Assembly: GCA_963733265.1 (NCBI GenBank)
Contig: CAVTCF010000002.1
Coordinates: 682,001-746,000, forward strand
Direction of reading: 5' to 3'
Source of the DNA: PALSA-1006 sp963733265
GTDB lineage: Bacteria; Pseudomonadota; Gammaproteobacteria; Burkholderiales; Gallionellaceae
DNA: 64,000 bases
Shown here: in pieces, positions 34,941 to 43,520 of the stretch
Position numbering within the stretch: the stretch's first letter is position 1
Layout of the letters: each line of letters starts with the position of its first letter
Notes under the pieces: model-generated
Seen by the model: the letters and a program-made list of their open reading frames with translations, nothing else
What the model was told of the DNA's origin: nothing
The model's database searches: none
Position numbers and translations under genes: made by a program

Positions 34941-35435
34941 CTAATCAGATGATGGCCTTTGACCCGGTGCGTCACGAAGCGCTTTGCGTTCTCCGCGCGC
35001 AACAGCCAGCATTTTTTTCTTTAGGGCTCGTAAAGATTTTGCTGTTGTTTCTCTTGCTGGATTCTTCCGCATCCATTCATCGGCACGAGCCAGTTTTTCC
35101 TTAATGCCGGGTTCATGAAGCCAGCGCTCATTATCAGGAATTTTTTCAGCTATACTACGATCTGTAGCCTGCGAACTAGATTCCCCTTGATTAGCAGCCT
35201 TGGTATACCAATCAACCGCCTTTTTTAGATCAATTTTTGCACCTTCGCCATATTGATACATAATGCCCAAATTGCGCTGTGCATCAGGATTACCTTTCTT
35301 TGCCAGCGGCAGCCACTCTTTCATCGCGGTGGCGTAATCACCTGCCTTGTAGGCAGTCACCCCTTCATCGAACCCTGCAAATGCAGATGATGTTGTAATA
35401 AAAATCGACAATGCAAAAATAATTCTCCACACCAT
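34941..35435 (-). CDS. Exported Sel1/TPR-repeat protein
   Basis: A 164-residue protein with a signal peptide (to SAFAG), then two Sel1-like repeats (AYKAGDYATAMKEWLPLAKKGNPDAQRNLGIMYQYGEG; DLKKAVDWYTKAANQG) and a charged C-terminal tail. Sel1 repeats mediate protein contacts in the periplasm. No partner is evident nearby; the specific role is unknown. Confidence 0.75.
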   Translation of the reverse strand: MVWRIIFALSIFITTSSAFAGFDEGVTAYKAGDYATAMKEWLPLAKKGNPDAQRNLGIMYQYGEGAKIDLKKAVDWYTKAANQGESSSQATDRSIAEKIPDNERWLHEPGIKEKLARADEWMRKNPARETTAKSLRALKKKMLAVARGERKALRDAPGQRPSSD

Positions 35436-35547
35436 TTCAAATTCCCCCGGTTTTAGTGTCCAAAAAATTAGCGATTTCGACCTTAGGCCATTCTCGCCAA
35501 TAGAGTTAATCGTTTCGTTCCTATTTCAATGTGATATCACAGCCTGC

Positions 35548-35603
35548 AACCAAACTCATAGTGTTATTTTACACATTCCAACAAAATAACCAAACTCAAA
35601 GTG
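35548..35603 (+). promoter_or_regulatory. Direct-repeat pair upstream of the HTH gene
   Basis: AACCAAACTCATAGTG (35548-35563) and AACCAAACTCAAAGTG (35588-35603) differ at one base and are 40 bases apart, just before the XRE-type regulator gene. A GTGATATCAC palindrome lies at 35531-35540. These look like operator sites for the regulator itself. Confidence 0.5.
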
Positions 35604-35640
35604 GGTGGATTTGTGCAGTCCAGTCGTCAAAACTGCATAC

Positions 35641-35892
35641 ATGCCAAATCAAACCCAAAAGTGTGATGCGCAACTGCTATTTGCCAGCAATATGAAGCGC
35701 ATCCGCTTAGACAAAAGTCTCACTCAAGAAAACGTGGCCGAAGGGGCGAGTTTGCATCCGAACTACATCAGCTCGGTTGAACGAGGCGAGCGCAATATCT
35801 CGATCGGAAACATCGAGCGGATCGCCTGCGCGTTGGGGGTCACCATGGCCGAATTGCTGACCGTACCCGAAAAACCACGTAAACCTTCCTGA
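35641..35892 (+). CDS. XRE-family helix-turn-helix regulator
   Basis: An 83-residue protein from the ATG at 35641 (the frame is open 12 codons further 5', but the XRE domain starts after residue 15). FASNMKRIRLDKSLTQENVAEGASLHPNYISSVERGERN is a classic XRE helix-turn-helix; the C-terminus is LGVTMAELL. It is probably self-regulating through the direct repeats upstream. A single-domain regulator of restriction-control or island type. Confidence 0.85.
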   Translation: MPNQTQKCDAQLLFASNMKRIRLDKSLTQENVAEGASLHPNYISSVERGERNISIGNIERIACALGVTMAELLTVPEKPRKPS

Positions 35893-36026
35893 CACTATTG
35901 CCACTTGATCGTATATATAGATGGCGTAGAAGATGTTCACGTTGAGCGAAATGCGAACTGAAATTAATTCAGCCGCTCAACACTTCCAACATTTTTCGAT
36001 GAGGGGGTCTGAATTTCGTAAAACGA

Positions 36027-36347
36027 TTAGTTGATAGCGTGAGCTATCAGCTGGCCGGTTCCCTTATCAATATGCATGTATTGATTGGTATTACCATTGA
36101 AAACTCGCTCAATTAGGTTGGCCACTGTTTCAGTCAAGTCATCCGACATAAAAACATGCTCACACTCACCGCAAACCGTGGCCTCACCGACCGCTTCAAT
36201 TTTCTTGTCATCGCGCGTAGCCACGACTTTGAAATCTTTAACTAAATGCAAATGGCCAATCGTCTCGCATTTTGGGCAAGGATGTATCTTTAACCCTTGC
36301 GCAAACTCTTGATCAGTCATCTTCATTATTTCCACATCGTTCAACAT
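36027..36347 (-). CDS. Hypothetical protein with a zinc-ribbon-like Cys4
   Basis: A 106-residue protein with AGGAG eight bases before its ATG. Two CxxC pairs, CPKC and CGEC about 40 residues apart, suggest a zinc ribbon. I do not recognise the family. It lies between the HTH gene and a palindrome-rich region, with no close neighbour on its strand. Confidence 0.65.
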   Translation of the reverse strand: MLNDVEIMKMTDQEFAQGLKIHPCPKCETIGHLHLVKDFKVVATRDDKKIEAVGEATVCGECEHVFMSDDLTETVANLIERVFNGNTNQYMHIDKGTGQLIAHAIN

Positions 36348-36671
36348 AATTTACTGCTCCTTTTTTTGTAAATACAGTGTACCCAAACACGCCAAATCAC
36401 AAAGTAAAACTTTTAGATAAATATCCACGGTTGGCCTGATTTTGCATTTAATTGATGAATGAGAAGTTGCGTTGCCGATTGAAAAGTAATCATGTTCAAT
36501 ACTCCACTACTCAGGTTGGCAAGTGCATTACTGCCTGTACTACTGAGTAGTACAGGCAGTAATGCATGCGAATTTAAACCCTGCAAACAACAGCATTTTC
36601 ATATTGAGTCCTTTAACTTGGGCATCTCATAAAAATATCCTGATGCCTCATGAAACTGGCAAACAGCTTAT
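36348..36671. other. Intergenic region with a long palindrome
   Basis: No gene seen. Holds the 43-base near-perfect palindrome at 36524-36566 listed separately. Confidence 0.5.
36524..36566. repeat. 43-base palindrome (21-bp arms, one central base)
   Basis: Bases 36524-36544 are the exact reverse complement of 36546-36566. The core TACTACTGAGTAGTA recurs at 36947-36961 inside the next gene, in both places preceded (after four variable bases) by CATTACTG. It could be a cruciform, a dyad operator or a dispersed repeat. Confidence 0.75.
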
Positions 36672-37547
36672 TTATCCTATGACCCGATTGCCGTTTTTTC
36701 TTCGTAGCCCCGCTGTCAGCCGGTGTACTTCCATTGCTTTTTCTTGCCCGCACCGTAAAAAGTGGCGGATTTGTTCTACAGTCGGTTTGTTCTGGCTTGT
36801 CGTAATATCCCCTGAACATAAAATTTCCCCACCCGTTTCCGGCTCTTCTTCTTTGTCATGCGAATACTCTAACCACAATATGACCCCTGCCAGCTCTAAA
36901 AAAAGCGCGATGCAAAGATTAAAAATCATTGATACATTACTGTCGCTACTACTGAGTAGTAACGCAATTTTGTGAACAAACGGATCCTCGGATTCACTAA
37001 AACGAATCGCCTGCGAGTTGTGTGTCAAGTTAAGCAAGGTTTCTTCCAGTCTCACCCGGCGACGGGCTTCATCAAGTTCCAATAAAAGTGCATGCCGTTT
37101 TTTACGATCCTGAGCCGTGGCAATTTCTGTTGCAACTATTGAAACTGATCGGCCAGTCATTTTTGAAATTGTGTCTTTCACTAATTCTATTTCGTTCTTA
37201 TTAGTTTCAACCGGAACCGACAGCCTCGCTTTCTCGTCCCCAGCCCTTAGATCTGCCCTGACTAAAAAGGTAAGATGATTACTGCAAGTCATACCCACAC
37301 TGAACAGCCACAGTGCCAACACCGGAACGAGCATTCGAAATGATAATTTTCGTTTGGTAAGGCATAAAATTAAGTGGCTAAGCAGGCAGAATGCGATATA
37401 TAGTGCGACCATCAGTGTTTTGTCAGCAGTAGTAGATGATCTATCAAGAGCTGCTGCGGTCGACAAAGACAGTGCCAACGCAGTAATGCTAAGAGCTCCT
37501 GACAGAGTAATGGCACTTCGATCTGGTTTGATAAAATTAAATCTCAT
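36672..37547 (-). CDS. Hypothetical membrane protein
   Basis: A 291-residue protein with hydrophobic segments at about residues 14-35, 45-62, 70-88 and 207-226, a helical/coiled region between them (MTGRSVSIVATEIATAQDRKKRHALLLELDEARRRVRLEE) and a charged cytoplasmic-looking C-terminus. I do not recognise it. Such proteins are common on plasmids and ICEs. The 15-base palindrome core shared with 36538-36552 lies within it. Confidence 0.6.
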   Translation of the reverse strand: MRFNFIKPDRSAITLSGALSITALALSLSTAAALDRSSTTADKTLMVALYIAFCLLSHLILCLTKRKLSFRMLVPVLALWLFSVGMTCSNHLTFLVRADLRAGDEKARLSVPVETNKNEIELVKDTISKMTGRSVSIVATEIATAQDRKKRHALLLELDEARRRVRLEETLLNLTHNSQAIRFSESEDPFVHKIALLLSSSDSNVSMIFNLCIALFLELAGVILWLEYSHDKEEEPETGGEILCSGDITTSQNKPTVEQIRHFLRCGQEKAMEVHRLTAGLRRKNGNRVIG

Positions 37548-37667
37548 ATTTTATTTAATACCTGCAAACAGTATGTTGAGTAGACGATGAAGATTTCTGA
37601 TTTGCGTTCAGACTCGCAATGGAAATCTGCGCAATCGTCAACTCGTAGTAACCCCGCCTTGCTGACA

Positions 37668-37964
37668 CTATTGCCATTTGATTACATACTCAGTTTCCTT
37701 CACGGTATCGTAGGCCCTCTCACTCAGCATTTCACAAACTTCAATTAGAAGTCGCACCACTCCAATTTTCAGCGAATCGTGCTCGCTGTAATCTGGCTTA
37801 GATTGGGTTTCGCGGATATATTCTTCCGCCTCTTCCTTGATGGATGCCATCGATCCAATAAATTCTTCTACTGGATATTGCGCGTCGACCTGTTCATTTT
37901 TGGCCAAGGATAGCAGCGCAATTTCGTCCGCACTCAACAGAATATTTCCATTCTCTAATTTCAT
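37668..37964 (-). CDS. Hypothetical protein
   Basis: A 98-residue acidic helical protein with a GAGGTG ribosome site, ending YVIKWQ. Unrecognised. The bases around its stop codon resemble a segment near 35888-35910, where the minus strand also reads YTIKWQ and stop, so a second, decayed copy of the gene end seems to lie there. Confidence 0.6.
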   Translation of the reverse strand: MKLENGNILLSADEIALLSLAKNEQVDAQYPVEEFIGSMASIKEEAEEYIRETQSKPDYSEHDSLKIGVVRLLIEVCEMLSERAYDTVKETEYVIKWQ

Positions 37965-38011
37965 TTTTCACCTCATCTAGTCGACACATCTATGCTCAAT
38001 TTGCGCGCCGC

Positions 38012-39205
38012 CTAACAGCCGCAGGCGGTATGTTGAGTCGAGGACAACAATGATTTTTGAGCTACAGTCAGACTCGCGATGGTTTCTGGATTCAATCCAG
38101 CCAGTGCCGAATCAGACAGTGATGCCCACAGCGATGCACTCACCCCAATGACCTCCGGCGGGGCCAGAACTGAGGTCTGTGCAGGATTCAATGCACCAAA
38201 TGCCCCGATGTTCAGAAACGCAATTCCGGTGCCTGATCCTAAACCGCTGCTGGCTCCTGCGAGTAAAGTGATTTGCGATGGTGACAACGCCGCAATCTGC
38301 GCAGCCGTTACTGACTCCATTTGGCCGACCATAAACTTGTTTGATACATTTGTCCAAATGCTGATCGCGGACAAGGCTGCGTCCGACAAATACTGAATAT
38401 TTGTTCCCATCTCGATTATTTGTTCATAGCCAAACGTTGCTATTTCTGCTGGTGTCATTGCCGCCATTTGTATCGGGTCACTCACCAATGCCGCCCACGT
38501 TCCGCTATTCAAATAGGTAATCTTTGAAGTCGTGAGCGAACCGCCGGGGCCGGCGGCGCCGATCAAGCGCACTTGCTCCGGCGTTAACACGGTGATCTGG
38601 CTGACGGAAATCGATTCGATTTGTCCCGTTAATAATCGCCCAGTCCACGGAGTTAGTGCAATGAGCGCATCGTTACTCAAATACTGAATGTTAGTTCCAA
38701 GCCCGGTGATCTGTGTATCCCACAAAGTTGCAATTTCAGCAGGGGTAATTGCCGCTACCTGGCTAGGAACGCTTGTCAGCTCAGCCCACGCGCCTGCATT
38801 CAAGTACGCAATCAGTGAGGTTCCAATCGATCCGCCAGGACCCGAAGCGCCGATCAATCTGACCTGCGCAGGGGTGAGTACCACAATCTCAGAAACAGAA
38901 ATTGATTCAACTTGACCCACAAGATTATTGGGCCCGGTCATATTGGACAGTGCTATGAGAGTGGCATCACTTAAGTATCGGATATTCGTTCCCAACGCGA
39001 TGATTTTCTCATCCGAATATTGCTCGATTTGTGATGGCGTGATCGCAGCAATCTCTGAAGGTGTCGGTGTTGAGTTTCCGGTAGTTCCACCCGTTCCTCC
39101 GGTTCCGGCTGCTCCACCACCGAGACATCCGGTTAAACAGCACGAAACGATCACTACAAATACGATGATATGTTTGTTAAAAGTTTTTACTATTGATGTG
39201 TTCAT
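38012..39205 (-). CDS. Repeat-containing lipoprotein
   Basis: A 397-residue protein with a lipobox (LTGC, lipidated Cys27), a Gly/Thr linker, then about three copies of a roughly 90-residue unit plus a partial one. Each unit has short motifs of the type ITPAEIATL, LGTNIQYLSDAALIAL, GQIESISVSQITVLTPEQVRLIG. The motif spacing suggests a helical or solenoid repeat. It should be attached to a membrane and could be surface exposed. The family is unrecognised. GAGGAAA precedes the ATG. Confidence 0.75.
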   Translation of the reverse strand: MNTSIVKTFNKHIIVFVVIVSCCLTGCLGGGAAGTGGTGGTTGNSTPTPSEIAAITPSQIEQYSDEKIIALGTNIRYLSDATLIALSNMTGPNNLVGQVESISVSEIVVLTPAQVRLIGASGPGGSIGTSLIAYLNAGAWAELTSVPSQVAAITPAEIATLWDTQITGLGTNIQYLSNDALIALTPWTGRLLTGQIESISVSQITVLTPEQVRLIGAAGPGGSLTTSKITYLNSGTWAALVSDPIQMAAMTPAEIATFGYEQIIEMGTNIQYLSDAALSAISIWTNVSNKFMVGQMESVTAAQIAALSPSQITLLAGASSGLGSGTGIAFLNIGAFGALNPAQTSVLAPPEVIGVSASLWASLSDSALAGLNPETIASLTVAQKSLLSSTQHTACGC

Positions 39206-39355
39206 TCATTTCCTCTGAATTTGAATTTTTATAAATTTGCATGACACTTAGCTTACGGCCCTGCCCTGTCTGTGCTCACAGGCTACCTATGACGAAATGA
39301 CTGACCGTCTCGGTAAATCCCGCAAATATTTGTGATCCTCTGTGGCGAAATTGAC

Positions 39356-39658
39356 TTAGGCTTTCTCTTCGTGTTCGTCTATGTAGCGTTCCGTCACATG
39401 TCGCATCTCGTCACGCAACTTACTCGTTCTTTTTTGCAGCAAGTTTGAACATAGCCGGCCCCCTGAAATTACGTCATTGTCCAGCCATTGGTGTGCTTCC
39501 AGTGAGGCGGCCAATGCATGCGCCAGAAATGAGCTTATGTGGCTGAACTCTCGAAAATCATCGTTCAACTGAATGATCTCTTGCAGCAACGGTTTCTCTT
39601 CGACAAGCGGCGTGTCTTGATTTTTTGGGGGCGCGTTTTCTTTTGCGTTCGTCATCAC
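39356..39658 (-). CDS. Hypothetical helical protein
   Basis: A 100-residue protein with mostly helical, soluble sequence (FREFSHISSFLAHALAASLEAHQWLDN). Its start overlaps the end of the membrane protein gene at 39655 by 4 nt, so the two form an operon. Unrecognised. Confidence 0.65.
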   Translation of the reverse strand: MMTNAKENAPPKNQDTPLVEEKPLLQEIIQLNDDFREFSHISSFLAHALAASLEAHQWLDNDVISGGRLCSNLLQKRTSKLRDEMRHVTERYIDEHEEKA

Positions 39659-40212
39659 TTTTCCTCCTGATTGGCATCGTTTAAGATTCCGGATGTGGGT
39701 AATTCAACTTGTTTAACCGCATCATGTTTCTCCGCGTTCGTATCCGGCTCGCTCGGCTTGCTTTTCTCTGATCGCTGTTTTGTTTCTTCCGGTATATCTT
39801 TGATCAGCGACAACACAACAAGAATGAAAATCATGAACGACACCGGGCCGAGTAACCATTCGAACGCTCGTCTATGCTCATCTGACCAGGGTTCATCACT
39901 GCCGTCATCTAGTTGCCGGAAGCTGACGACCTGTCCACTGCTGATCGTCGATAGAACGATGCCATTTTTTTCGATAGTGCCGCCTTCGTTTAAACGATTT
40001 TTGCGGTATCGAACGGTGATCGTGCATATCCCGTTATTAATATCTGCGGTGATACCGGTTGTTTTAATATATTCACAGCCGGGTCGATTTAGCGTGAGTT
40101 GAAGTTGCGGAGGTGTTTCAGTTCGATCTATTACTCCGATCAAACCAAACACCCAAGCCATAGTGAGAATAAATCCGAATCCTGCGGCAACGAGTTTTGC
40201 GTCTAGTGACAT
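39655..40212 (-). CDS. Hypothetical membrane protein
   Basis: A 185-residue protein with a transmembrane segment at about residues 8-26, an external beta-like domain of about 85 residues and a second transmembrane segment at about 122-142, followed by a charged tail. AAGGAAAAGG precedes the ATG. Same layout as the protein at 40999 (two membrane segments around an external domain), but opposite strand. Unrecognised. Confidence 0.65.
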   Translation of the reverse strand: MSLDAKLVAAGFGFILTMAWVFGLIGVIDRTETPPQLQLTLNRPGCEYIKTTGITADINNGICTITVRYRKNRLNEGGTIEKNGIVLSTISSGQVVSFRQLDDGSDEPWSDEHRRAFEWLLGPVSFMIFILVVLSLIKDIPEETKQRSEKSKPSEPDTNAEKHDAVKQVELPTSGILNDANQEEK

Positions 40213-40501
40213 ACCTTTTCCTTTCGGTTAGGTCACCCAATATACACATAACTTCGTTTTGCCAAATAGCCAAGTTTCAGATGCGAAGTAGTAAATGAAT
40301 ATATATTTGCTCGACTGAACAATGTCTGTACGCTCAAAAGAATTACATCCCGTTTAGCTCGAAAATAGTTTCTTTTGGTGAACGATTTTTGATTACTGCC
40401 GAGAAGGGTAATGCGGACTTACGGAGGAATTCAAAGGATGGTGGCTAATGTAATTGGCCGCCATCTACACTACGACGTAGCGAATTATTTATTCGTCGTC
40501 A
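40213..40501. other. Intergenic stretch
   Basis: AT-rich, no convincing gene, repeat or signal seen. Confidence 0.3.
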
Positions 40502-40708
40502 TTATTCTGAATCCAGTTTCTCATTTTGTAACAGCAGCCCGATCAACTTACTCTCGGGTGTCCCTGTATTTTCCATCGCTAGGTGTCAATCAATCCATAC
40601 GTTGAATTCATCTACGGTACGAATACACCGGGGAGTATTCCCGGTGAGTTTGGTTATCCGCTCAATGTCTGCCGCATTCAGCCTGATCTGGTTTTTAAAA
40701 CGGATCAC
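40502..40708 (-). pseudogene. Small gene with an in-frame stop
   Basis: From a GTG at 40708 with AAGGA six bases upstream the minus strand reads MIRFKNQIRLNAADIERITK...TVDEFNVWID, TGA at 40588-40586, and then continues in the same frame HLAMENTGTPESKLIGLLLQ...DSE to a stop at 40502. Together this makes a 67-residue gene with one internal TGA; alternatively it is a 40-residue protein followed by an unrelated 24-residue one. Family unrecognised. Confidence 0.4.
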
Positions 40709-40998
40709 GCGGAGTCCTTATATATATGCATCAACTGGAATGAGATTTCCAGATCGTATTTTGAATTGTTTTGTCGAAGCTTTTTAGCTTAGCACAACTT
40801 CACCATTCACCGAATAGCTAGTTTTGCGCATTCGTTTTGAATCTACCAAAACACTTTTAATTGTCCATATAAGACGGTGAGCATAATTTTTACCGCAGAA
40901 TTTTATCGTTGTTCTGAAACTGCGCGTCTCTTCAAAAATAAAGCTTTGGTAAATGGCCGAGTTAGGCAAAATGTTTGCACAACCAAAGGAGAAGAAAA

Positions 40999-41484
40999 AT
41001 GCAACAAGATTCATCAACGCAAGAAAGTTCATCAACACAAAATAGTTCTGCTAACAACACACCGGTTAACAAAAAACCCTGGTATCGATCCCAAGGACGC
41101 CTGTTAGGTTTATTTTTTTTCGCTTCCATTCATTTTTTTTGCGTCGGTATTTATGTCATCAATCAACTGGAAATTCGCCCGACTGTTTTGATTCTAAAGC
41201 ACGACGAATGTGTTCTGTTACGCGAACACGGTGTCAGCACCGAACCGCACGGCACAGATAGTTGCCGACTTACCGCACCATATAGAGGGAGCGTTTTTCC
41301 TGCCGTCGGCACGCTCCATCTGCCTGACGAAAATATAACGATGCCCGCTGATCAGGTCACCGTGGTGGGCATCCTGAACAGCACATCGTGGACACCACAA
41401 CAAATAGGGCTCATCAGTTGGCAAATCAGCAGTGTAATCCTTCCGATTATTTTTCTAGTGCTGCTTGGCCGCACGTTGATTTAA
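40999..41484 (+). CDS. Hypothetical membrane protein
   Basis: A 161-residue protein from the ATG at 40999 with AAAGGAG upstream. A Ser/Asn/Gln-rich cytoplasmic start, transmembrane segment at about residues 36-57, an external domain and a second transmembrane segment near the C-terminus. First of four plus-strand genes (40999-43138) with individual ribosome sites and short gaps. Unrecognised. Confidence 0.65.
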   Translation: MQQDSSTQESSSTQNSSANNTPVNKKPWYRSQGRLLGLFFFASIHFFCVGIYVINQLEIRPTVLILKHDECVLLREHGVSTEPHGTDSCRLTAPYRGSVFPAVGTLHLPDENITMPADQVTVVGILNSTSWTPQQIGLISWQISSVILPIIFLVLLGRTLI

Positions 41485-41495
41485 GGAACAATCTC

Positions 41496-42251
41496 ATGAA
41501 CATTTTAAAAGTCTTTACTGTCGCAACCAGCGAACCCGATCAATTTTTAGTGTATTGGACAAACAGTTCCGTGAGCTTGAAAGGAATTATCAAAGTTCGG
41601 GTGACTGCAAATATAGAAGACCGCGCCATTGCTGCGGAGTTGTCCGCTTTAAAACATTTGTTGGAACAGAAAAGCGTGATCGGGCAGAACCTTGTCGGCA
41701 GTTCCGGGATCAGGCTAATCGTCTCTTCAGGTGCGATTCGCAAACTGATGCATCGCAAATCCGACAAAGTGCAACTGTCGCCATACGCGCAGTTCTTAAC
41801 CACCCGCTTCTCGGGCTGCCAACTCGTTGTAGAAAAAGACAAACGATGGTTTGATGGTTGCACACCCAATTTAGTCGAGGACTTGCTGGTCAGCAGGCCT
41901 GCGCAGGAAACAATTCGGGTCCAGGGCATTGGGGAGGTGTGCGTCACCCGGCATATCGTGGATCGTTTCGCAGAACGCTTTCTTCCCGCAATTGCGCATG
42001 ACAAGAGACCCCAGGTTGCATGGAAAAAACTGGTCGAGCTGGCTGCCGACCCAGATGTCATAGAAGTCTGCAACGACAATCCGTGGATCCGTATTAAGCA
42101 CAGCGACCGTGGACAGCAAGAATCACGTTACTTCCTTAATCCGAATAAGAAGCGGATTTTTGTCATCACTGACAACCCGCGTTTCGGCCGACATTTAGTG
42201 ACCACTTATCCTGCCTCTCACCATTTTATGACACAGAGTAAGGCAGCTTAA
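41496..42251 (+). CDS. Conserved hypothetical protein
   Basis: A 251-residue soluble protein from the ATG at 41496 (AAGGAA upstream; the frame is open 5' into the previous gene). Mixed alpha/beta sequence with a C-terminal part, VTRHIVDRFAERF ... IFVITDNPRFGRHLVTTY, that resembles uncharacterised plasmid-borne proteins. No catalytic motif recognised. It starts 11 nt after the membrane protein gene. Confidence 0.65.
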   Translation: MNILKVFTVATSEPDQFLVYWTNSSVSLKGIIKVRVTANIEDRAIAAELSALKHLLEQKSVIGQNLVGSSGIRLIVSSGAIRKLMHRKSDKVQLSPYAQFLTTRFSGCQLVVEKDKRWFDGCTPNLVEDLLVSRPAQETIRVQGIGEVCVTRHIVDRFAERFLPAIAHDKRPQVAWKKLVELAADPDVIEVCNDNPWIRIKHSDRGQQESRYFLNPNKKRIFVITDNPRFGRHLVTTYPASHHFMTQSKAA

Positions 42252-42268
42252 GAAAGGGGAATATATTA

Positions 42269-42499
42269 ATGCCGACTAAACTACAAATGCATCAATGGAT
42301 TCAATCCGGGCGTCAGGCGATCGAACGCTCCTTGCTGTCAGTACTTCTTCGAACCCACCCTCTATCACCGGCCGACGATGCGGAACTGCAAGAACTTCAC
42401 CTCCTGATCGATTTATACAACAAATGGATGGCTCAGTATGAGTTACCCACAGTCATGGATCTGGATGCCGCCAATGATCACACCAGTTCAGACGACTAA
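42269..42499 (+). CDS. Hypothetical small protein
   Basis: A 76-residue helical, acidic protein with AAAGGGGA nine bases before the ATG, 17 nt after the previous gene and 15 nt before the next. Unrecognised. Confidence 0.6.
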   Translation: MPTKLQMHQWIQSGRQAIERSLLSVLLRTHPLSPADDAELQELHLLIDLYNKWMAQYELPTVMDLDAANDHTSSDD

Positions 42500-42514
42500 C
42501 TTAGGAGACAACAA

Positions 42515-43138
42515 TTGATACAACCAACAACACCGTTTACATATTGTCATTTGCAACAAATCAGAATCTTTAACGATGTTCGTAAAACACCATCGCCCAA
42601 AATCGAATGGGAACATTGTTTCTTTCTCGGATTCCGAATCAGGACAGCGGAGGGAGAGCGCTATCACCACGGGCTGGTCGTCGTCGACAGCGAGGACACA
42701 TTTTACGACGGAATTGCTGGGGAGTTTGAAGCGATCCTCAATCAAACAGACGTGACAGATCCCAACAATATCGAGTTGATCTTTGTGCGCTGCTTGCAAA
42801 TGAAAGACAAGAACAAAGTCTCATCAGCAGAGCGGCAGAAGATGGATGCGGCGATTCTTAAGAGCATCGAAAACCATGCAGATTCGATGTTCTACGTGCT
42901 AATGCAGATTGGCGATACCCGGCAATGGCTATTGGAGGTCAACTCACAAAACGCGATAACCGCGCTCACATCTGTCGAAACTCTGGCCGATCCGAATTGC
43001 GGTGAAAAATCTTTTCCACTGGAAATTTGCCTGGCGCATCCCGTGTTTCACGAATTCAACCTTCTTTTCGATGCAACGTTTGCGCGCTTCGAGATGTTGA
43101 TTAAGGAGGGGCTTGGTGGTTCAACTTACATGCATTGA
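42515..43138 (+). CDS. Hypothetical protein (TTG start)
   Basis: A 207-residue protein starting with TTG, supported by AGGAG seven bases upstream and position at the end of the four-gene plus-strand run. Sequence is alpha/beta (HHGLVVVDSEDTFYDGIAGEFEAIL). Unrecognised. It converges with the IHF-like gene, with 4 bases between their stops. Confidence 0.6.
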   Translation: MIQPTTPFTYCHLQQIRIFNDVRKTPSPKIEWEHCFFLGFRIRTAEGERYHHGLVVVDSEDTFYDGIAGEFEAILNQTDVTDPNNIELIFVRCLQMKDKNKVSSAERQKMDAAILKSIENHADSMFYVLMQIGDTRQWLLEVNSQNAITALTSVETLADPNCGEKSFPLEICLAHPVFHEFNLLFDATFARFEMLIKEGLGGSTYMH

Positions 43139-43142
43139 TAAA

Positions 43143-43430
43143 TCAAGACTTGGGGTAGTCGACGCGTTCGCGCAGTTCAAGACCTGGCTTGAAATGTGGA
43201 GTGTATTTTGCAGGTACCATCACTGCCTCTCCTGTCTTGGGATTGCGCCCTTGGCGTGGCGGTTTGTAGTTGAGGCCAAAGCTGCCAAACCCGCGCACCT
43301 CTACCCTGCCCCCATGAGACAGTGTACTCGACATGCCATCAAGAATCGTGCGCACCACCATATCAATGTCTTTTAGTTGCAAGGATGAAAATTTGAAACT
43401 CAATTGTTCGACTAGTTCGGTACGTGTCAT
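43143..43430 (-). CDS. ihfB: Integration host factor beta-subunit-like protein
   Basis: A 95-residue HU/IHF-family protein: MTRTELVEQLSFKFSSLQLKD, RVEVRGFGSFGLNYKPPRQG, RNPKTGEAVMVPAKYTPHFKPG and LRERVD, all matching IHF beta. It bends DNA and commonly helps site-specific recombination. The position among accessory genes suggests an island-borne extra copy in addition to the chromosomal ihfB. No alpha-subunit gene is near. Confidence 0.88.
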   Translation of the reverse strand: MTRTELVEQLSFKFSSLQLKDIDMVVRTILDGMSSTLSHGGRVEVRGFGSFGLNYKPPRQGRNPKTGEAVMVPAKYTPHFKPGLELRERVDYPKS

Positions 43431-43520
43431 GTTGAGGTTAGTTTGTGAATGAGTTACAAAAATTAATTTTCGATTCTAATTAGATTCGAAACTGTATAAA
43501 TATTATAGACGAGGAAACAC

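Noticed and set aside
40784..41038. Minus-strand 84-residue open frame
   Set aside because: It overlaps the start of the plus-strand gene at 40999, which has a better ribosome site, and shows no recognisable domain. The C-terminal part could still be a remnant, but support is too weak.
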